Shown in pieces: positions 8,630 through 17,418 of a DNA stretch of 64,000 nucleotides (the stretch's first letter is position 1; every line of letters starts with the position of its first letter). The stretch lies in assembly GCA_016928715.1 (NCBI GenBank), contig JAFGKG010000219.1, positions 1-64,000 of the forward strand, given 5' to 3'. The translations under genes and the position numbers were made by a program. A model generated the notes under the pieces. The model made no database searches and was not told the origin of the DNA. It saw nothing but the letters and a program-made list of their open reading frames with translations. Origin of the DNA: Chloroflexia bacterium. GTDB taxonomy: Bacteria; Chloroflexota; Chloroflexia; DTKN01.

Positions 8630-9736
8630 TCAAAAGTAATCGCTCAAGCGACTGATCGTCTGCAGCAGGACAGCTTGCGCATGGCGCAGTTGGTCCGCCG
8701 AATCCAGTTCGGCCAGGAGAAAGGCAAAATAGTCCTCATTCAGGGGGGATAGCAAATAGGTCTCGTCCCCAGATCGAAAAGCCAACGTCATCAGTGTCCC
8801 CATATCCAGAGCGGCCATCGACGGCCAGGTGCTGCCCACAAAATCGGCCAGCTCGACATAGACCAGTTCGTCCAGCTCCCTCTCGGGCCGTTTGGCCGTC
8901 TCAACGTTCAGGCCATCGCGACCAAAAAGGCCTACCGCTTTGGCTGTGGGCAGATTGTTCAGAGACTCCTGGAGCAAGCTCTCCAGGACGTCAGCGATCG
9001 CCATGTCCTCCGGCAGGGGAGCCAGCACGAACTCTTCCTCGGGAAGGACCGCCACGGCCTCTTCCGCGACCCCCTCCGCGGGAGGAACGACCGCAATCTC
9101 TTTCTCGGCAGGGAGAACCAGGACCTCCTCGGTGGGCGGGACGAGCGAGACCTCCTCCGCGGCAGGAACAGGCACGACCGGCGGAAGGGACGCCTTGGCC
9201 AGGGTGGCCTCAATGTTGGCCAGTCCCTGTCGCAGATGGGATACTTCTTCCTGCACCAGCGAACGGATCTGGATCAGGCTCTCGTCCTGGAGGACCAGGC
9301 GGTTTTCCAGGGAGGACAGGCGCGCCACAATCTGTTGGAGGGGCTCCTCTCCCACCTCGGTCGTACGTCCAAGCAAGAGGGTTTCGGCCTGGGACAACTG
9401 CTCCTGAAGGGCCTGGATTTTGGACTCCCGCTGGGCCAATTGGTTGCGCAGTTCCTGCAGTTCCTGATCCTGCTGGGACGAAATACTCGCGCCGGCCTCC
9501 AGGTGGCTGCGCAGCTCGGCCAACTCTCGCTCCCGTTCCTCCAACGTCGCTGTCAGTTCGTCGATGCGGCTCTGCTGCTCGACCAACTGTTCATCGCGCT
9601 GACGGATGAGGAACTCTAGCTCTTCCAACTGGCTCTGCTGATTGCGGGCGACCGTCTCGAGCTCTTCGGCCTGTTGGGCCAAAGTGTCCATTTCCTCGCG
9701 CAGGTCGCCCATACGAGATCGAAAATCCTCAAGCAT
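8630..9736 (-). CDS. Coiled-coil protein with C-terminal roadblock/LC7-like domain
   Basis: This 368-residue protein is built in three parts. Residues 1 to about 170 are a long charged coiled coil rich in Gln, Glu and Leu heptads. Residues about 170-255 are a Pro/Ala/Val/Glu-rich linker with repeated V-P-P-x-E units. The last about 110 residues form a domain with alternating strands and helices (AVGLFGRDGLNVE, then YVELADFVGSTW, LMTLAFRSGDETYLLSPL) resembling roadblock/LC7 or MglB-like proteins that regulate small GTPases. The ATG at 9736 has GGAGG just upstream. No GTPase gene is adjacent in the window. Its likely role is as a scaffold or regulator, but this is an inference from fold resemblance only. 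Confidence 0.65.
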   Translation of the reverse strand: MLEDFRSRMGDLREEMDTLAQQAEELETVARNQQSQLEELEFLIRQRDEQLVEQQSRIDELTATLEERERELAELRSHLEAGASISSQQDQELQELRNQLAQRESKIQALQEQLSQAETLLLGRTTEVGEEPLQQIVARLSSLENRLVLQDESLIQIRSLVQEEVSHLRQGLANIEATLAKASLPPVVPVPAAEEVSLVPPTEEVLVLPAEKEIAVVPPAEGVAEEAVAVLPEEEFVLAPLPEDMAIADVLESLLQESLNNLPTAKAVGLFGRDGLNVETAKRPERELDELVYVELADFVGSTWPSMAALDMGTLMTLAFRSGDETYLLSPLNEDYFAFLLAELDSADQLRHAQAVLLQTISRLSDYF

Positions 9737-9801
9737 TGCCCCCTCCTGCCGCAGGCTGAGAACAAAACGAGGCCATCCGGCCGCCGCAGTCTCTGCCCCA
9801 G

Positions 9802-10155
9802 TTATTCCTGATCGTCGGCCTGAGCCACCATCACCACGGGTTTATAGCTCAGATCTTTGGACTCAAAAAGCAGCACCAGCGCGCTGGCGGTTCGGGTAAT
9901 GGGGCGATGGTGCTGACCGGCCTGGACCAATAAACCCTCTTTTTCGTGCAAGGTGACGGTGCCGGCCCCTTCAATCTCGATATCCACTGTGCCCTCCAAC
10001 ACCAAAAAGAACTCGTCCTTGTCGTGGTGGTGAGCGGGATAGGAGCCCTGGTAGAGAACCAGCAGACAGTGATAGTCCCCCAGCCGAGCAACCTCCAGTG
10101 GCAACCAAGGAGTCTCTAGCCTGGCCCCCAAGGCCGCAAGATTCATTTTGGCCAT
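9802..10155 (-). CDS. Small cupin-domain protein
   Basis: This single-domain cupin of 117 residues has the two conserved motifs of the superfamily. The first is the metal-binding GSYPAHHHDKDEFFLVLEG, giving H-x-H with a distal Glu. The second is a later G-x-H stretch (AGQHHRPITR). Such proteins are often metal-dependent isomerases, dioxygenases or sugar-binding proteins; the exact reaction cannot be told. The start MAKMNLAALG at 10155 is used because the longer reading begins inside the promoter at 10205-10233. It is the first gene of the minus-strand run that continues with the coiled-coil protein 65 bp later. Confidence 0.85.
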   Translation of the reverse strand: MAKMNLAALGARLETPWLPLEVARLGDYHCLLVLYQGSYPAHHHDKDEFFLVLEGTVDIEIEGAGTVTLHEKEGLLVQAGQHHRPITRTASALVLLFESKDLSYKPVVMVAQADDQE

Positions 10156-10204
10156 GTCTGCCCCCCTACTACTGACCCCAAAGGGTGGTGGTCGATATGT
10201 CCAC

Positions 10205-10233
10205 ATTATAGCATGTTCATTGTGTTTTGGCAA
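10205..10233 (-). promoter_or_regulatory. Sigma70-type promoter for the cupin gene
   Basis: Read on the minus strand: -35 TTGCCA (10228-10233), 17-bp spacer, -10 TATAAT (10205-10210). It lies about 50 bp before the chosen ATG at 10155. Confidence 0.72.
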
Positions 10234-10249
10234 TGAGCGAGTCTGGCCG

Positions 10250-11551
10250 CTAGCCTTGGTCCAAATTCAATTCCCAGTGATGATCGGGCCGGTAAACCCC
10301 CTTGTCGCTGACCTGAGAATAGACCGAGAACTCGCAACAGCGCTGCCAATAGTCATAGGGAGTTCCATCACGGGCATGGACCGCTACCGACAGCCAATAC
10401 TGCCCCTCCAGCAGGTTCAGCTTGGGGAATTGAAAGCGCACCCCCCCCCGCCGCTCCACCCGCCGGATGGCGATGCGCTCGATATCGGTATTGGTGCCAT
10501 ACACCCACAGGCCATCCTGGCGATAGAGGCCTATGCCAAAGACGGGGTTCTCTGTGGGCACACAGGCCTCGTAGGACAACTCGATGGTCGCCGGATCGCC
10601 GCTTTTGTGCAAAAAGCAGTCCTCTCCGGCCGCATCCAAAAAGCGCACCTCTAGCAGGCGCACCTCGCCCGAGCCCCAACGCTCCTGCCCGTCCAGCTCA
10701 GTTCCTTGGGGCTGGCAACTGGGAGCGGGTATCTCGGCCTGTTCGGTTGGGGGTATAGATTGTTCCACTTGGATTTGGGCACGGCGCTTGGCCAGCTTTT
10801 GGGCCTCTTGTTCGTGGACGAGAAGCAGGTAAGCATCGACGACCTGTTCCACGTCACCCATGGCCCGTACCCGGCCCTCGTGCAGCCAGAGCACCTGGCT
10901 GCAGATATTGCGGATGGTGTCCATACTGTGAGAAACAAAGAGGATGGTCTTGCCCTGCTGCTGTAGGTCGGCGATCTTGTCCATGCACTTGCGCTGGAAG
11001 GATTCGTCCCCCACGGCCAGGACCTCATCGGTCAAGAGGATATCCGGGTCCACGTGGATGGCTACCGAAAAGCCCAGCCGCATGTTCATTCCTGAAGAGT
11101 AGTGTTTGAGGGGGATGTCGATAAAACGGTCCAGTTCGGCAAACTGGACGATCTCGTCCACCTTGTCGCGGATTTCGCGCCGGCTAAAGCCCAGCACGGC
11201 CGCGTTCAGGTAGATATTCTCCCGGCCCGTCAGATCGGGGTGAAAGCCGGCGCCCAATTCCAGCAGCGCCGAGACGCGCCCATTCACGACAATGCGGCCC
11301 GTCGTCGGCTCCAGGATACGGCTGATCAACTTGAGCGTGGTGCTTTTGCCCGAACCGTTCTCCCCAATGATGCCCAGGGTCTCGCCGGGCCGGACCGTAA
11401 AGCTGGCGTCCCGCAGCGCCCAAAAGTCCTCGCGCTCGCGGGTCTGACGCAGACGCCGCCACAAGTTCACGAGCAACTCCTGGAAGGAGCGGTCCCGCTC
11501 GTGTTCCAGCACAAAATGCTTGGAGACGCGGGAAAACTGGATGGCAACCAT
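10250..11551 (-). CDS. Polysaccharide ABC exporter ATP-binding subunit (Wzt-like)
   Basis: This 433-residue ATPase is of the Wzt/TagH type that powers export of O-antigen, teichoic acid or similar glycans. It contains Walker A GENGSGKST, the ABCA-type GAGFHPDLTGREN motif typical of polysaccharide exporters, signature HYSSGMNMRL, Walker B DILLTDEVLAVGDE and the switch histidine in LFVSHS. After about residue 265 there is a separate C-terminal domain of beta character (about residues 305-433) like the carbohydrate-binding Wzt C domain, which in known systems recognises the finished chain end. The ATG overlaps the stop of the permease gene by one base, so the two are translated together. Confidence 0.9.
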   Translation of the reverse strand: MVAIQFSRVSKHFVLEHERDRSFQELLVNLWRRLRQTREREDFWALRDASFTVRPGETLGIIGENGSGKSTTLKLISRILEPTTGRIVVNGRVSALLELGAGFHPDLTGRENIYLNAAVLGFSRREIRDKVDEIVQFAELDRFIDIPLKHYSSGMNMRLGFSVAIHVDPDILLTDEVLAVGDESFQRKCMDKIADLQQQGKTILFVSHSMDTIRNICSQVLWLHEGRVRAMGDVEQVVDAYLLLVHEQEAQKLAKRRAQIQVEQSIPPTEQAEIPAPSCQPQGTELDGQERWGSGEVRLLEVRFLDAAGEDCFLHKSGDPATIELSYEACVPTENPVFGIGLYRQDGLWVYGTNTDIERIAIRRVERRGGVRFQFPKLNLLEGQYWLSVAVHARDGTPYDYWQRCCEFSVYSQVSDKGVYRPDHHWELNLDQG

Positions 11552-13293
11552 CAGAGTTCCTCTCCAAAACGGGGACTGTAGCGCACAAAGACCAGGTAGC
11601 CCAGCAGCAACACCAAGAGGGAGGTGATCAAAGTACGGATCAGGGCATCCCAGGCCGGCATGCCGCCCAGGTAGAGAATGTCACGATAAAAGTCGACCAA
11701 GGCGGCCATCGGATTGAGCCAGCGCACCAGCCGGGCCAGTCGCTCGTTGACGATATCGTCGAGTCGGTAAAAGATCGGGGTGAGAAAGAACCAGGCGGTC
11801 AGGAATACCTCAATGATTACCTGTGTGTCCCGGAAAAATACGTTCAGGCAGGAGAGCAAAAAGGCCACCCCCAGCAAAAACATGGTTTGGATCAAGGCGA
11901 TCAAGAAAAAGAGTAGGGCCACCCACTCAAATTTAGCATTGAGCAGGACCATGATCAGCACCATGGCCGGCATGGCAGCGAAAAAGTTGATCAGGTTGGC
12001 CAACACGACGGCGATGGGGATCACCTCGCGCGGAAAGTACACCTTTTTGACCAGGTTGGGCTGACCGGTGATGCTGACCACCGCACTCGATACCGCCGCC
12101 GCGCAAAAGTTCCAGGGCAGCAGGGCCACGATGATAAAGACGGGAAAGTTGGGGATGCTGCCCGCCAGCAAGAACTTGAAGAGGATCGTAAAGACCACCA
12201 TGAGCAACAGCGGGTTGATCAGGGACCAGAGATAGCCCAAGAGGGAACTTTTGTAGCGCCCTTTGAGGTCGCGCATGGTCAAGTTCCAGATGAGGTCCCC
12301 GTAGGAGCTCAATTCGCGCAGCCGGCCCACCAGGTCCAGGGACCCGTCAAAGAGGGCCAGCAGTATGCCCAACAGCAGCCCGGCCGCCGTCCCGAGCGGC
12401 AGATAGATCCAGCGCGGCAGACCGAGGGGTCGCTCTGGCGGCCCATCCGACAGGAGCACCTGGGGACCGCCAACGCCATTTTCGGCCTGGGCAATCTCGC
12501 TGCCCTGCCGATAGAGCGTAATCAGGGTCTCGCGCAGGATCTCGCGCTGCCAGATCAGCCGATCCACCTCGGCCTGGACGGCAGCCTCCTCAGTGGAACT
12601 GCCGGCCCGCTCCTTTTGAGCAAAAAGCTGGTTGATCTCGGTCGTCAGGCGCTGCTCCATCTGCTGCATGGCCAGGGTCACGTCGGCGACGTCCTGGGCG
12701 GTAAGCGAGGTCGGAGCAGCGGCAAAAGCGGGGTCGTAGCGCAGAAAGCCGGCCTCCAGCAGGGCGTAGAGATGCGGGGTCAGGGCTGTGGGCTGCTCCG
12801 GCCGGCCCTGTCCCTGCAAATAGATCTCCCGCCGCAGCAAGCCGCGCAGCAGGTTCCAACCATACATGCTGCGCAGGGAGGCGGAAAGAGACTGGCTGGC
12901 GTGGTCGGCGATCTCGTAGGCACGCTGTGCATCCGTGGCTCGAACGATAGCTAGTATCGTCCCCGGGGCATCGCCCGGGACAAAGCGCACCGGCTGGCCA
13001 ATGATCTCGGTGCCCCGCTGGTCGGCGAGGTACTGCCAGGAAAGCCCCTCCCGCGTCTCCTCCAGCAGCAGGGGGTCTATCGAGGCCGATCCCTCCCCTT
13101 CCTGTAGTGCAAATCCATAGCGCTGCGGGTCAAAGGCGACAACACTCTGGACCTCATAGACCGGTGGACGGGTCCACAACAGTACAGCGCCCAGCATGGC
13201 GCCTATGAGCGTGCAGAGCAGCAGGAAGCGCCAGCTCTTGCGCAGGGAATGGCCCCAGTATTGTTTTGGGCGATCTTGACGGCTCGTATACAA
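11551..13293 (-). CDS. Fusion of Wzz-like chain-length domain and ABC-2 polysaccharide permease (Wzm-like)
   Basis: This is a protein of about 580 residues. The first about 325 residues look like a Wzz/chain-length determinant: an N-terminal membrane segment (FLLLCTLIGAMLGAVLLW), a periplasmic region with an EINQLFAQKER-type helix, and a second membrane segment after a Pro-rich stretch (GLPRWIYLPLGTAAGLLLG). The remainder is an ABC-2 permease with LIWNLTMRDLKGRYKSSLLG, six hydrophobic segments and PNLVKKVYFPRE, as in Wzm/TagG. The start is taken as TTG 13291-13293, with GGAG 7 bases upstream. The ATG at 13332 in the same frame lies inside the -10 hexamer of the promoter and so cannot be in the transcript. 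Joining length control and export in one chain is unusual. Partner: Wzt at 10250-11551. Confidence 0.82.
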   Translation of the reverse strand: MYTSRQDRPKQYWGHSLRKSWRFLLLCTLIGAMLGAVLLWTRPPVYEVQSVVAFDPQRYGFALQEGEGSASIDPLLLEETREGLSWQYLADQRGTEIIGQPVRFVPGDAPGTILAIVRATDAQRAYEIADHASQSLSASLRSMYGWNLLRGLLRREIYLQGQGRPEQPTALTPHLYALLEAGFLRYDPAFAAAPTSLTAQDVADVTLAMQQMEQRLTTEINQLFAQKERAGSSTEEAAVQAEVDRLIWQREILRETLITLYRQGSEIAQAENGVGGPQVLLSDGPPERPLGLPRWIYLPLGTAAGLLLGILLALFDGSLDLVGRLRELSSYGDLIWNLTMRDLKGRYKSSLLGYLWSLINPLLLMVVFTILFKFLLAGSIPNFPVFIIVALLPWNFCAAAVSSAVVSITGQPNLVKKVYFPREVIPIAVVLANLINFFAAMPAMVLIMVLLNAKFEWVALLFFLIALIQTMFLLGVAFLLSCLNVFFRDTQVIIEVFLTAWFFLTPIFYRLDDIVNERLARLVRWLNPMAALVDFYRDILYLGGMPAWDALIRTLITSLLVLLLGYLVFVRYSPRFGEEL

Positions 13294-13330
13294 ACAAAGT
13301 CTCCACGTAAATAAGCTGTGATCGCTTTGC

Positions 13331-13359
13331 ATTATACTTGGGAAAACGGGGGGCGTCAA
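13331..13359 (-). promoter_or_regulatory. Sigma70 promoter for the polysaccharide exporter operon
   Basis: Minus strand: -35 TTGACG (13354-13359), 17-bp spacer, -10 TATAAT (13331-13336). Its -35 is only 2 bp from the -35 of the divergent lpdA promoter. The position of its -10 rules out the ATG at 13332 as a start codon. Confidence 0.8.
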
Positions 13360-13361
13360 CC

Positions 13362-13390
13362 TTGCGTCCTGCCCCATGTTGCAGTACAAT
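13362..13390 (+). promoter_or_regulatory. Sigma70 promoter for lpdA
   Basis: Plus strand: -35 TTGCGT (13362-13367), 17-bp spacer, -10 TACAAT (13385-13390). The sequence around the -10 (GTTGCAGTACAATGCAGACA) closely resembles that of the promoter at 27526-27554. Confidence 0.7.
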
Positions 13391-13441
13391 GCAGACAGCC
13401 AACACTTGCATGACAGTAGATCGCTTTTCAGGAGGGCAAAT

Positions 13442-14860
13442 ATGAGCGAACATTTTGACCTGGCCATTATCGGTGCCGGCCCCGGCGGTTACGTCGCCGC
13501 GATCCGCGCCGCCCAACTGGGCGCCCGCGTGGCCCTGTTGGAGAAGGAGCGGGTCGGCGGGGTCTGCCTGAACCACGGCTGTATTCCGACCAAGGCCCTG
13601 CTCTGGGGCGCGGAGGTGCTGCACCTGGCCCGCGAGGGGGAACAGTATGGGATTCTAGGCAGCGAGTCGGCCCGTCCCGACTGGGCGCGCATGCAGGACC
13701 GCAAGGCCGAGATCGTGGAAAGCCTGGTCTCGGGGGTCGAAAAGCTGCTCCAGTCCCACAATGTCCAGGTAATGGCCGGCCGCGCCGCACTGCTGGATCC
13801 GCAGACCTTGCAGTTCGGCCCGGACGATGGGGGCGAGTCCCTCACGCTGCAGGCCGATCGGCTCATTTTGGCCACCGGCTCGCTGCCGATCCCACTGCCC
13901 GTACCCGGGGCCGATCTGCCCGGGGTGCTCAACTCGCGCCAGGCGCTGCAGTTGGAGCAAATCCCCCATCGCCTGGTCGTAGTGGGGGCCGGCGTTATTG
14001 GCATCGAACTGGGAGTGCTCTTTAGCCTGCTGGGCAGCGAGGTGACCGTGGTGGAAATGCTGCCGCGCATTCTGCCAGCGGTGGAGGGCGACCTGGCCAA
14101 GCGTTTTGGCCCAAGCCTGCGCCGCCTGGGCCTCACAGTGCGCACCAACTCGCGGGTTGAAGAGATTGTACAGGGGGAGGACGGCGCACTGGGCGTGGTA
14201 ATGACCGGGCGCAAGGGCGAGGAGACGATCTGGGGGGAGCGGGTCCTGGTAGCGATCGGCCGGCGGCCCTGCGACGGCGGGCTGGAACTGGAGCGACTGG
14301 GCATCGATCGAGAGGGTCGGGCCATCGCGGTCAACGGCTACCTAGAGACCACAGTCGAGGGCGTCTATGCCATTGGGGACTGCACCGGCGGCAGCCTACT
14401 GGCCCACCGGGCCTCTTATCACGGCGAGGTGGCGGTGGAGAACGCCATGGGCCACCGCCGCCAGGTGGACGAACGGGCCCTGCCCTACGTCGTCTATACC
14501 ATGCCCGAGATCGCCGGCGTCGGTTTGACCTCCGAACAGGCCCAGGAGATGGAGCGTCCCTTTGAGCTGGCCACCTTTCCCCTGCGTGCCAACGGCCGGG
14601 CACTGACCCGGGGCGAGAGCGATGGCCTGGTACGACTGCTCTACGATCCCGACGAGGGCACCATCCTGGGCGTGCACCTGTTGGCGCCCCATGCCAGTGA
14701 ACTATTGGCCGAGGCCACCCTGGCTGTACAGGCGCGGCTCAAGGTCGGGCAGTTGGCCGACACCATGCACGCCCACCCCACCCTTTCCGAGGCGCTGATG
14801 GAGGCGGCCAAGGCGGCGGCCTATGGCGAGGCCATCCATTTCCGCACGCTGCGGCGTTGA
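13442..14860 (+). CDS. lpdA: Dihydrolipoyl dehydrogenase
   Basis: This 472-residue flavoprotein disulfide reductase reoxidises dihydrolipoamide in 2-oxoacid dehydrogenase or glycine cleavage complexes using NAD+. It has the FAD-binding IIGAGPGGYVAAIRAAQLG near the N-terminus, the redox-active GGVCLNHGCIPTK pair, the NAD-binding VVGAGVIGIELG with ESVTVVEM-like follow-up, the second FAD motif YAIGDCTGG, and the C-terminal HAHPTLSEAL with the catalytic His-Glu pair. ATG 13442 follows AGGAGGG by 6 bases. No E1, E2 or lipoyl-protein genes are adjacent, so which complex it serves cannot be told. It converges on ispG with only 4 bp between the stop codons. Confidence 0.95.
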   Translation: MSEHFDLAIIGAGPGGYVAAIRAAQLGARVALLEKERVGGVCLNHGCIPTKALLWGAEVLHLAREGEQYGILGSESARPDWARMQDRKAEIVESLVSGVEKLLQSHNVQVMAGRAALLDPQTLQFGPDDGGESLTLQADRLILATGSLPIPLPVPGADLPGVLNSRQALQLEQIPHRLVVVGAGVIGIELGVLFSLLGSEVTVVEMLPRILPAVEGDLAKRFGPSLRRLGLTVRTNSRVEEIVQGEDGALGVVMTGRKGEETIWGERVLVAIGRRPCDGGLELERLGIDREGRAIAVNGYLETTVEGVYAIGDCTGGSLLAHRASYHGEVAVENAMGHRRQVDERALPYVVYTMPEIAGVGLTSEQAQEMERPFELATFPLRANGRALTRGESDGLVRLLYDPDEGTILGVHLLAPHASELLAEATLAVQARLKVGQLADTMHAHPTLSEALMEAAKAAAYGEAIHFRTLRR

Positions 14861-14864
14861 GGGA

Positions 14865-15956
14865 TCAGCCGCGCTCGATCTCTTCCATGAGGGCCTGCAG
14901 CAGTTCATCCTCCGGCACGGTGCGCACGATCTGGCCGTGCCGAAAGACGGCGCCCTGGCCGCGGCCGGCGGCGATGCCGAAATCGGCCTCGCGGGCCTCA
15001 CCCGGTCCATTGACCACGCAGCCCATCACGGCCACCGTAATCGGCGCCTGCATCCCCTGCAGGCGCTCCTCAACCTGGCGGGCCAGCGCCGGCAGGTCCA
15101 CCTCGGTCCGGCCGCAGGTGGGGCAAGAGATCAAGGTCGGCCCGCACTGGCGCAGGTTCAGCGCCCGCAGCACCTCATAGGCCACCCGCACCTCCTCCAC
15201 CGGATCGCCGGTGAGGGAGACCCGGATGGTATCGCCGAGCCCCTCGAAGAGCAGGAGGCCCAGTCCCACGGCGGAGCGGATGGTGCCGGCCCAGGGCAGG
15301 CCGGCCTCGGTAATGCCCAGGTGCAGGGGATAGGGGACCTGTCGGGCCAGCAGCCGATTGGCGGTCACGGTCAAGGGCACATCAAAGGCCTTGAGCGAGA
15401 CGACGATATCCTCGAAATCCAGATCCTGCAGGATGCGAATGTGGCCCAGGGCGGCCTCGACGAGGCGATCGGGGAGGCCGGCCCGCAGTTCCTGCACCGT
15501 CGGCGGCGGTTGATCCGGCGGCGTCTCGATGGGCGGCAGCGAGCCGGCATTGACGCCGACGCGGATGGGCACGCCCCGCTCTTGGGCCGCCCGCGCCACC
15601 TGGCGCACCTTGTCCGCGCTGCGGATGTTGCCGGGGTTGAGGCGGAGGCCGTGTACGCCGGCCTCCAGCGCGGCCAAAGCCAGGCGGTAGTTAAAGTGGA
15701 TATCGGCGACAACGGGAAGGGGGCTCTGCCGGAGGATCTCGGGCAGAGCGGCAGCCGCGGCCCGGTCGGGAACGGCCAGGCGGACCAACTCGCAGCCGGC
15801 CTCGGCCAGGGCGGCTATCTGCGCGCTCGTGGCGGCGACGTCGCGGGTATCCGTGCTGCACATCGACTGGACCACGATGGGCGCCGTGCCGCCAATGGTC
15901 ACGGCCCCTACCTGCACCGGGCGCGAGGGACGGCGGGACGGCGGCGAAAACGTCAC
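14865..15956 (-). CDS. ispG: 4-hydroxy-3-methylbut-2-enyl diphosphate synthase
   Basis: This 363-residue GcpE/IspG is the iron-sulfur enzyme of the non-mevalonate isoprenoid pathway that reduces MEcPP to HMBPP. The N-terminal TIM-barrel part begins VGAVTIGGTAPIVVQSMCSTDT and includes DIHFNYRLAL and RLNPGNI. The C-terminal ferrite-reductase-like part carries the cluster cysteines in LISCPTCGRTEVD and MGCVVNGPGEA. It starts at GTG 15954-15956, overlapping the rseP stop by 4 bases, so the pair is translationally coupled. The rseP-ispG arrangement is common in bacteria, where dxr often precedes; dxr is not seen here. Confidence 0.95.
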   Translation of the reverse strand: MTFSPPSRRPSRPVQVGAVTIGGTAPIVVQSMCSTDTRDVAATSAQIAALAEAGCELVRLAVPDRAAAAALPEILRQSPLPVVADIHFNYRLALAALEAGVHGLRLNPGNIRSADKVRQVARAAQERGVPIRVGVNAGSLPPIETPPDQPPPTVQELRAGLPDRLVEAALGHIRILQDLDFEDIVVSLKAFDVPLTVTANRLLARQVPYPLHLGITEAGLPWAGTIRSAVGLGLLLFEGLGDTIRVSLTGDPVEEVRVAYEVLRALNLRQCGPTLISCPTCGRTEVDLPALARQVEERLQGMQAPITVAVMGCVVNGPGEAREADFGIAAGRGQGAVFRHGQIVRTVPEDELLQALMEEIERG

Positions 15957-17272
15957 GGTGTGCCCCCATTCGTAAAGATGCGCACCAGGTCATAATAGGT
16001 AACCAGCACCAAAAAACCCATCAGCAGCAGGAAAAAGACCATGTGCAGCAGGCCCTCTCTTTCTGGGGAGATCCGCTTGCCACCCCGGACCCATTCCAGC
16101 AGGGCAAAGGCCATGCGCCCGCCATCCAGCGCCGGGATGGGCAACAGGTTGACCAGGAAAAAGTTGACGCTGATGAGAGCGCTCAGGTGCAGGATGCCAT
16201 ACAGGCCGGCCGCGCGGGCGACCTGGGCGGTGGCATAAGTAATCCCGACCGGGCCCGAGATGTCGCTGACCGGCACGGAACTGCGAAAGATGCCGGCCAG
16301 GGTCCGGGGAACCAGCGCCGCCGCATCCACGGTCTCGCGCCAACCCTCTGCCAGGCCCTTTCCCAGGGGGGAGGACTTGTGCGCCAGACGCATAAAGTCC
16401 AGGCCCAGGGGGATGGCCTCGTAATCGGGGTCGTTGAACAAACTCAGTTCCAGGTACTGCCCGTCCCGCTGCACATTCAGGACGACCTCCTCGCCCATCG
16501 CAGCGCTGGCCAGGCGCATATACTGCAGGCTGTCCTGCACGGGCTCCCCATCCAAGGCCATCACCACGTCCCCCTCCTGCAGACCGGCGGCGGCGGCCGG
16601 CGAGTCCTCAAAGACGTACTGCACCTCCAGGGGCGCTTCGTAGTAGGCCATACGGATGCCGATGGGCCCCTGCCCCTCGGGCGGGTCCTTGCGCGGCACC
16701 AACTCGGTGGTGATCAACTGGCCGTCCCGCTCGATCACCAAGGTCACCGGGTGGCCCCGCTGCAGGGTGGTCTCGATCTGCAGTTCCTCGTAAGAAGTGA
16801 TGGGCCGTCCATTGATCGAGACAAAAAGGTCCCCGGGCTGCAGACCGGCCTCTTGGGCCGGCGAGCCCAGCTCGACGTAATAGACACCCACCTGCTGGCT
16901 GACAATTTCCATGTGGCCGGCCATGGCCAGTCCGGTAAAGAGCAAAAAGGCCAGCACCAGGTTCATGAGGGGTCCGGCGCTCAGGACGATCAGCCGTCTC
17001 CAGGGCGGGGCCGAGGACAACCCTCCCCCTACATCCGGGTCATCCTCACCGGCCATGCGCACAAAACCGCCAAAAGGGATCCAGTTCAGGGTATATTCGA
17101 CGCCATTTTTCTCAAACAACCTGAGCGCGCGGGGGGGCATACCGATGCCAAACTCCTCAATGCCCACCTTCATCCAGCGGGCCGCCCAAAAGTGGCCAAT
17201 TTCGTGGATCAAGATCAAGATGCCCAGGATAGGGATGGCCAACAGGATCAACACCAGAAACGGTACCTGCAT
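15953..17272 (-). CDS. rseP: Site-2 intramembrane metalloprotease RseP/M50
   Basis: This 439-residue membrane zinc protease performs regulated intramembrane proteolysis, for example of anti-sigma factors. It has the zinc motif HEIGH in the first membrane helix, a conserved GPLMNLVLAF segment, two PDZ domains (SPAQEAGLQPGD about residue 175, and SPAAAAGLQEGD about residue 255), and the C-terminal NLLPIPALDGGRM motif holding the third zinc ligand. The start MQVPFLVLIL at 17272 is chosen because AGGAGG lies directly upstream and the first membrane helix then begins at once. A longer reading would add 27 non-hydrophobic residues. It is the first gene of the unit with ispG. Confidence 0.93.
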   Translation of the reverse strand: MQVPFLVLILLAIPILGILILIHEIGHFWAARWMKVGIEEFGIGMPPRALRLFEKNGVEYTLNWIPFGGFVRMAGEDDPDVGGGLSSAPPWRRLIVLSAGPLMNLVLAFLLFTGLAMAGHMEIVSQQVGVYYVELGSPAQEAGLQPGDLFVSINGRPITSYEELQIETTLQRGHPVTLVIERDGQLITTELVPRKDPPEGQGPIGIRMAYYEAPLEVQYVFEDSPAAAAGLQEGDVVMALDGEPVQDSLQYMRLASAAMGEEVVLNVQRDGQYLELSLFNDPDYEAIPLGLDFMRLAHKSSPLGKGLAEGWRETVDAAALVPRTLAGIFRSSVPVSDISGPVGITYATAQVARAAGLYGILHLSALISVNFFLVNLLPIPALDGGRMAFALLEWVRGGKRISPEREGLLHMVFFLLLMGFLVLVTYYDLVRIFTNGGTP

Positions 17273-17371
17273 GAATATCCTCCTGGATGGCGCCCCCAAC
17301 AGGGGTCGAAAGGCCGATTCCACGGCGGGCCGGCCGAATTTACGCCATCCCATTATTCTATTGCCAGCGCT

Positions 17372-17400
17372 ATTCTAACGGAATGTGGGTCGGAAGTCAA
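17372..17400 (-). promoter_or_regulatory. Sigma70 promoter for rseP-ispG
   Basis: Minus strand: -35 TTGACT (17395-17400), 17-bp spacer, -10 TAGAAT (17372-17377). It lies 100 bp upstream of the rseP ATG and is back to back with the trpS promoter. Confidence 0.72.
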
Positions 17401-17418
17401 CTTGGCACGCAGCACGGG

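Noticed and set aside
13294-13467. Longer start of the Wzz-Wzm fusion
   Set aside because: It would begin upstream of the promoter and overlap lpdA on the other strand.
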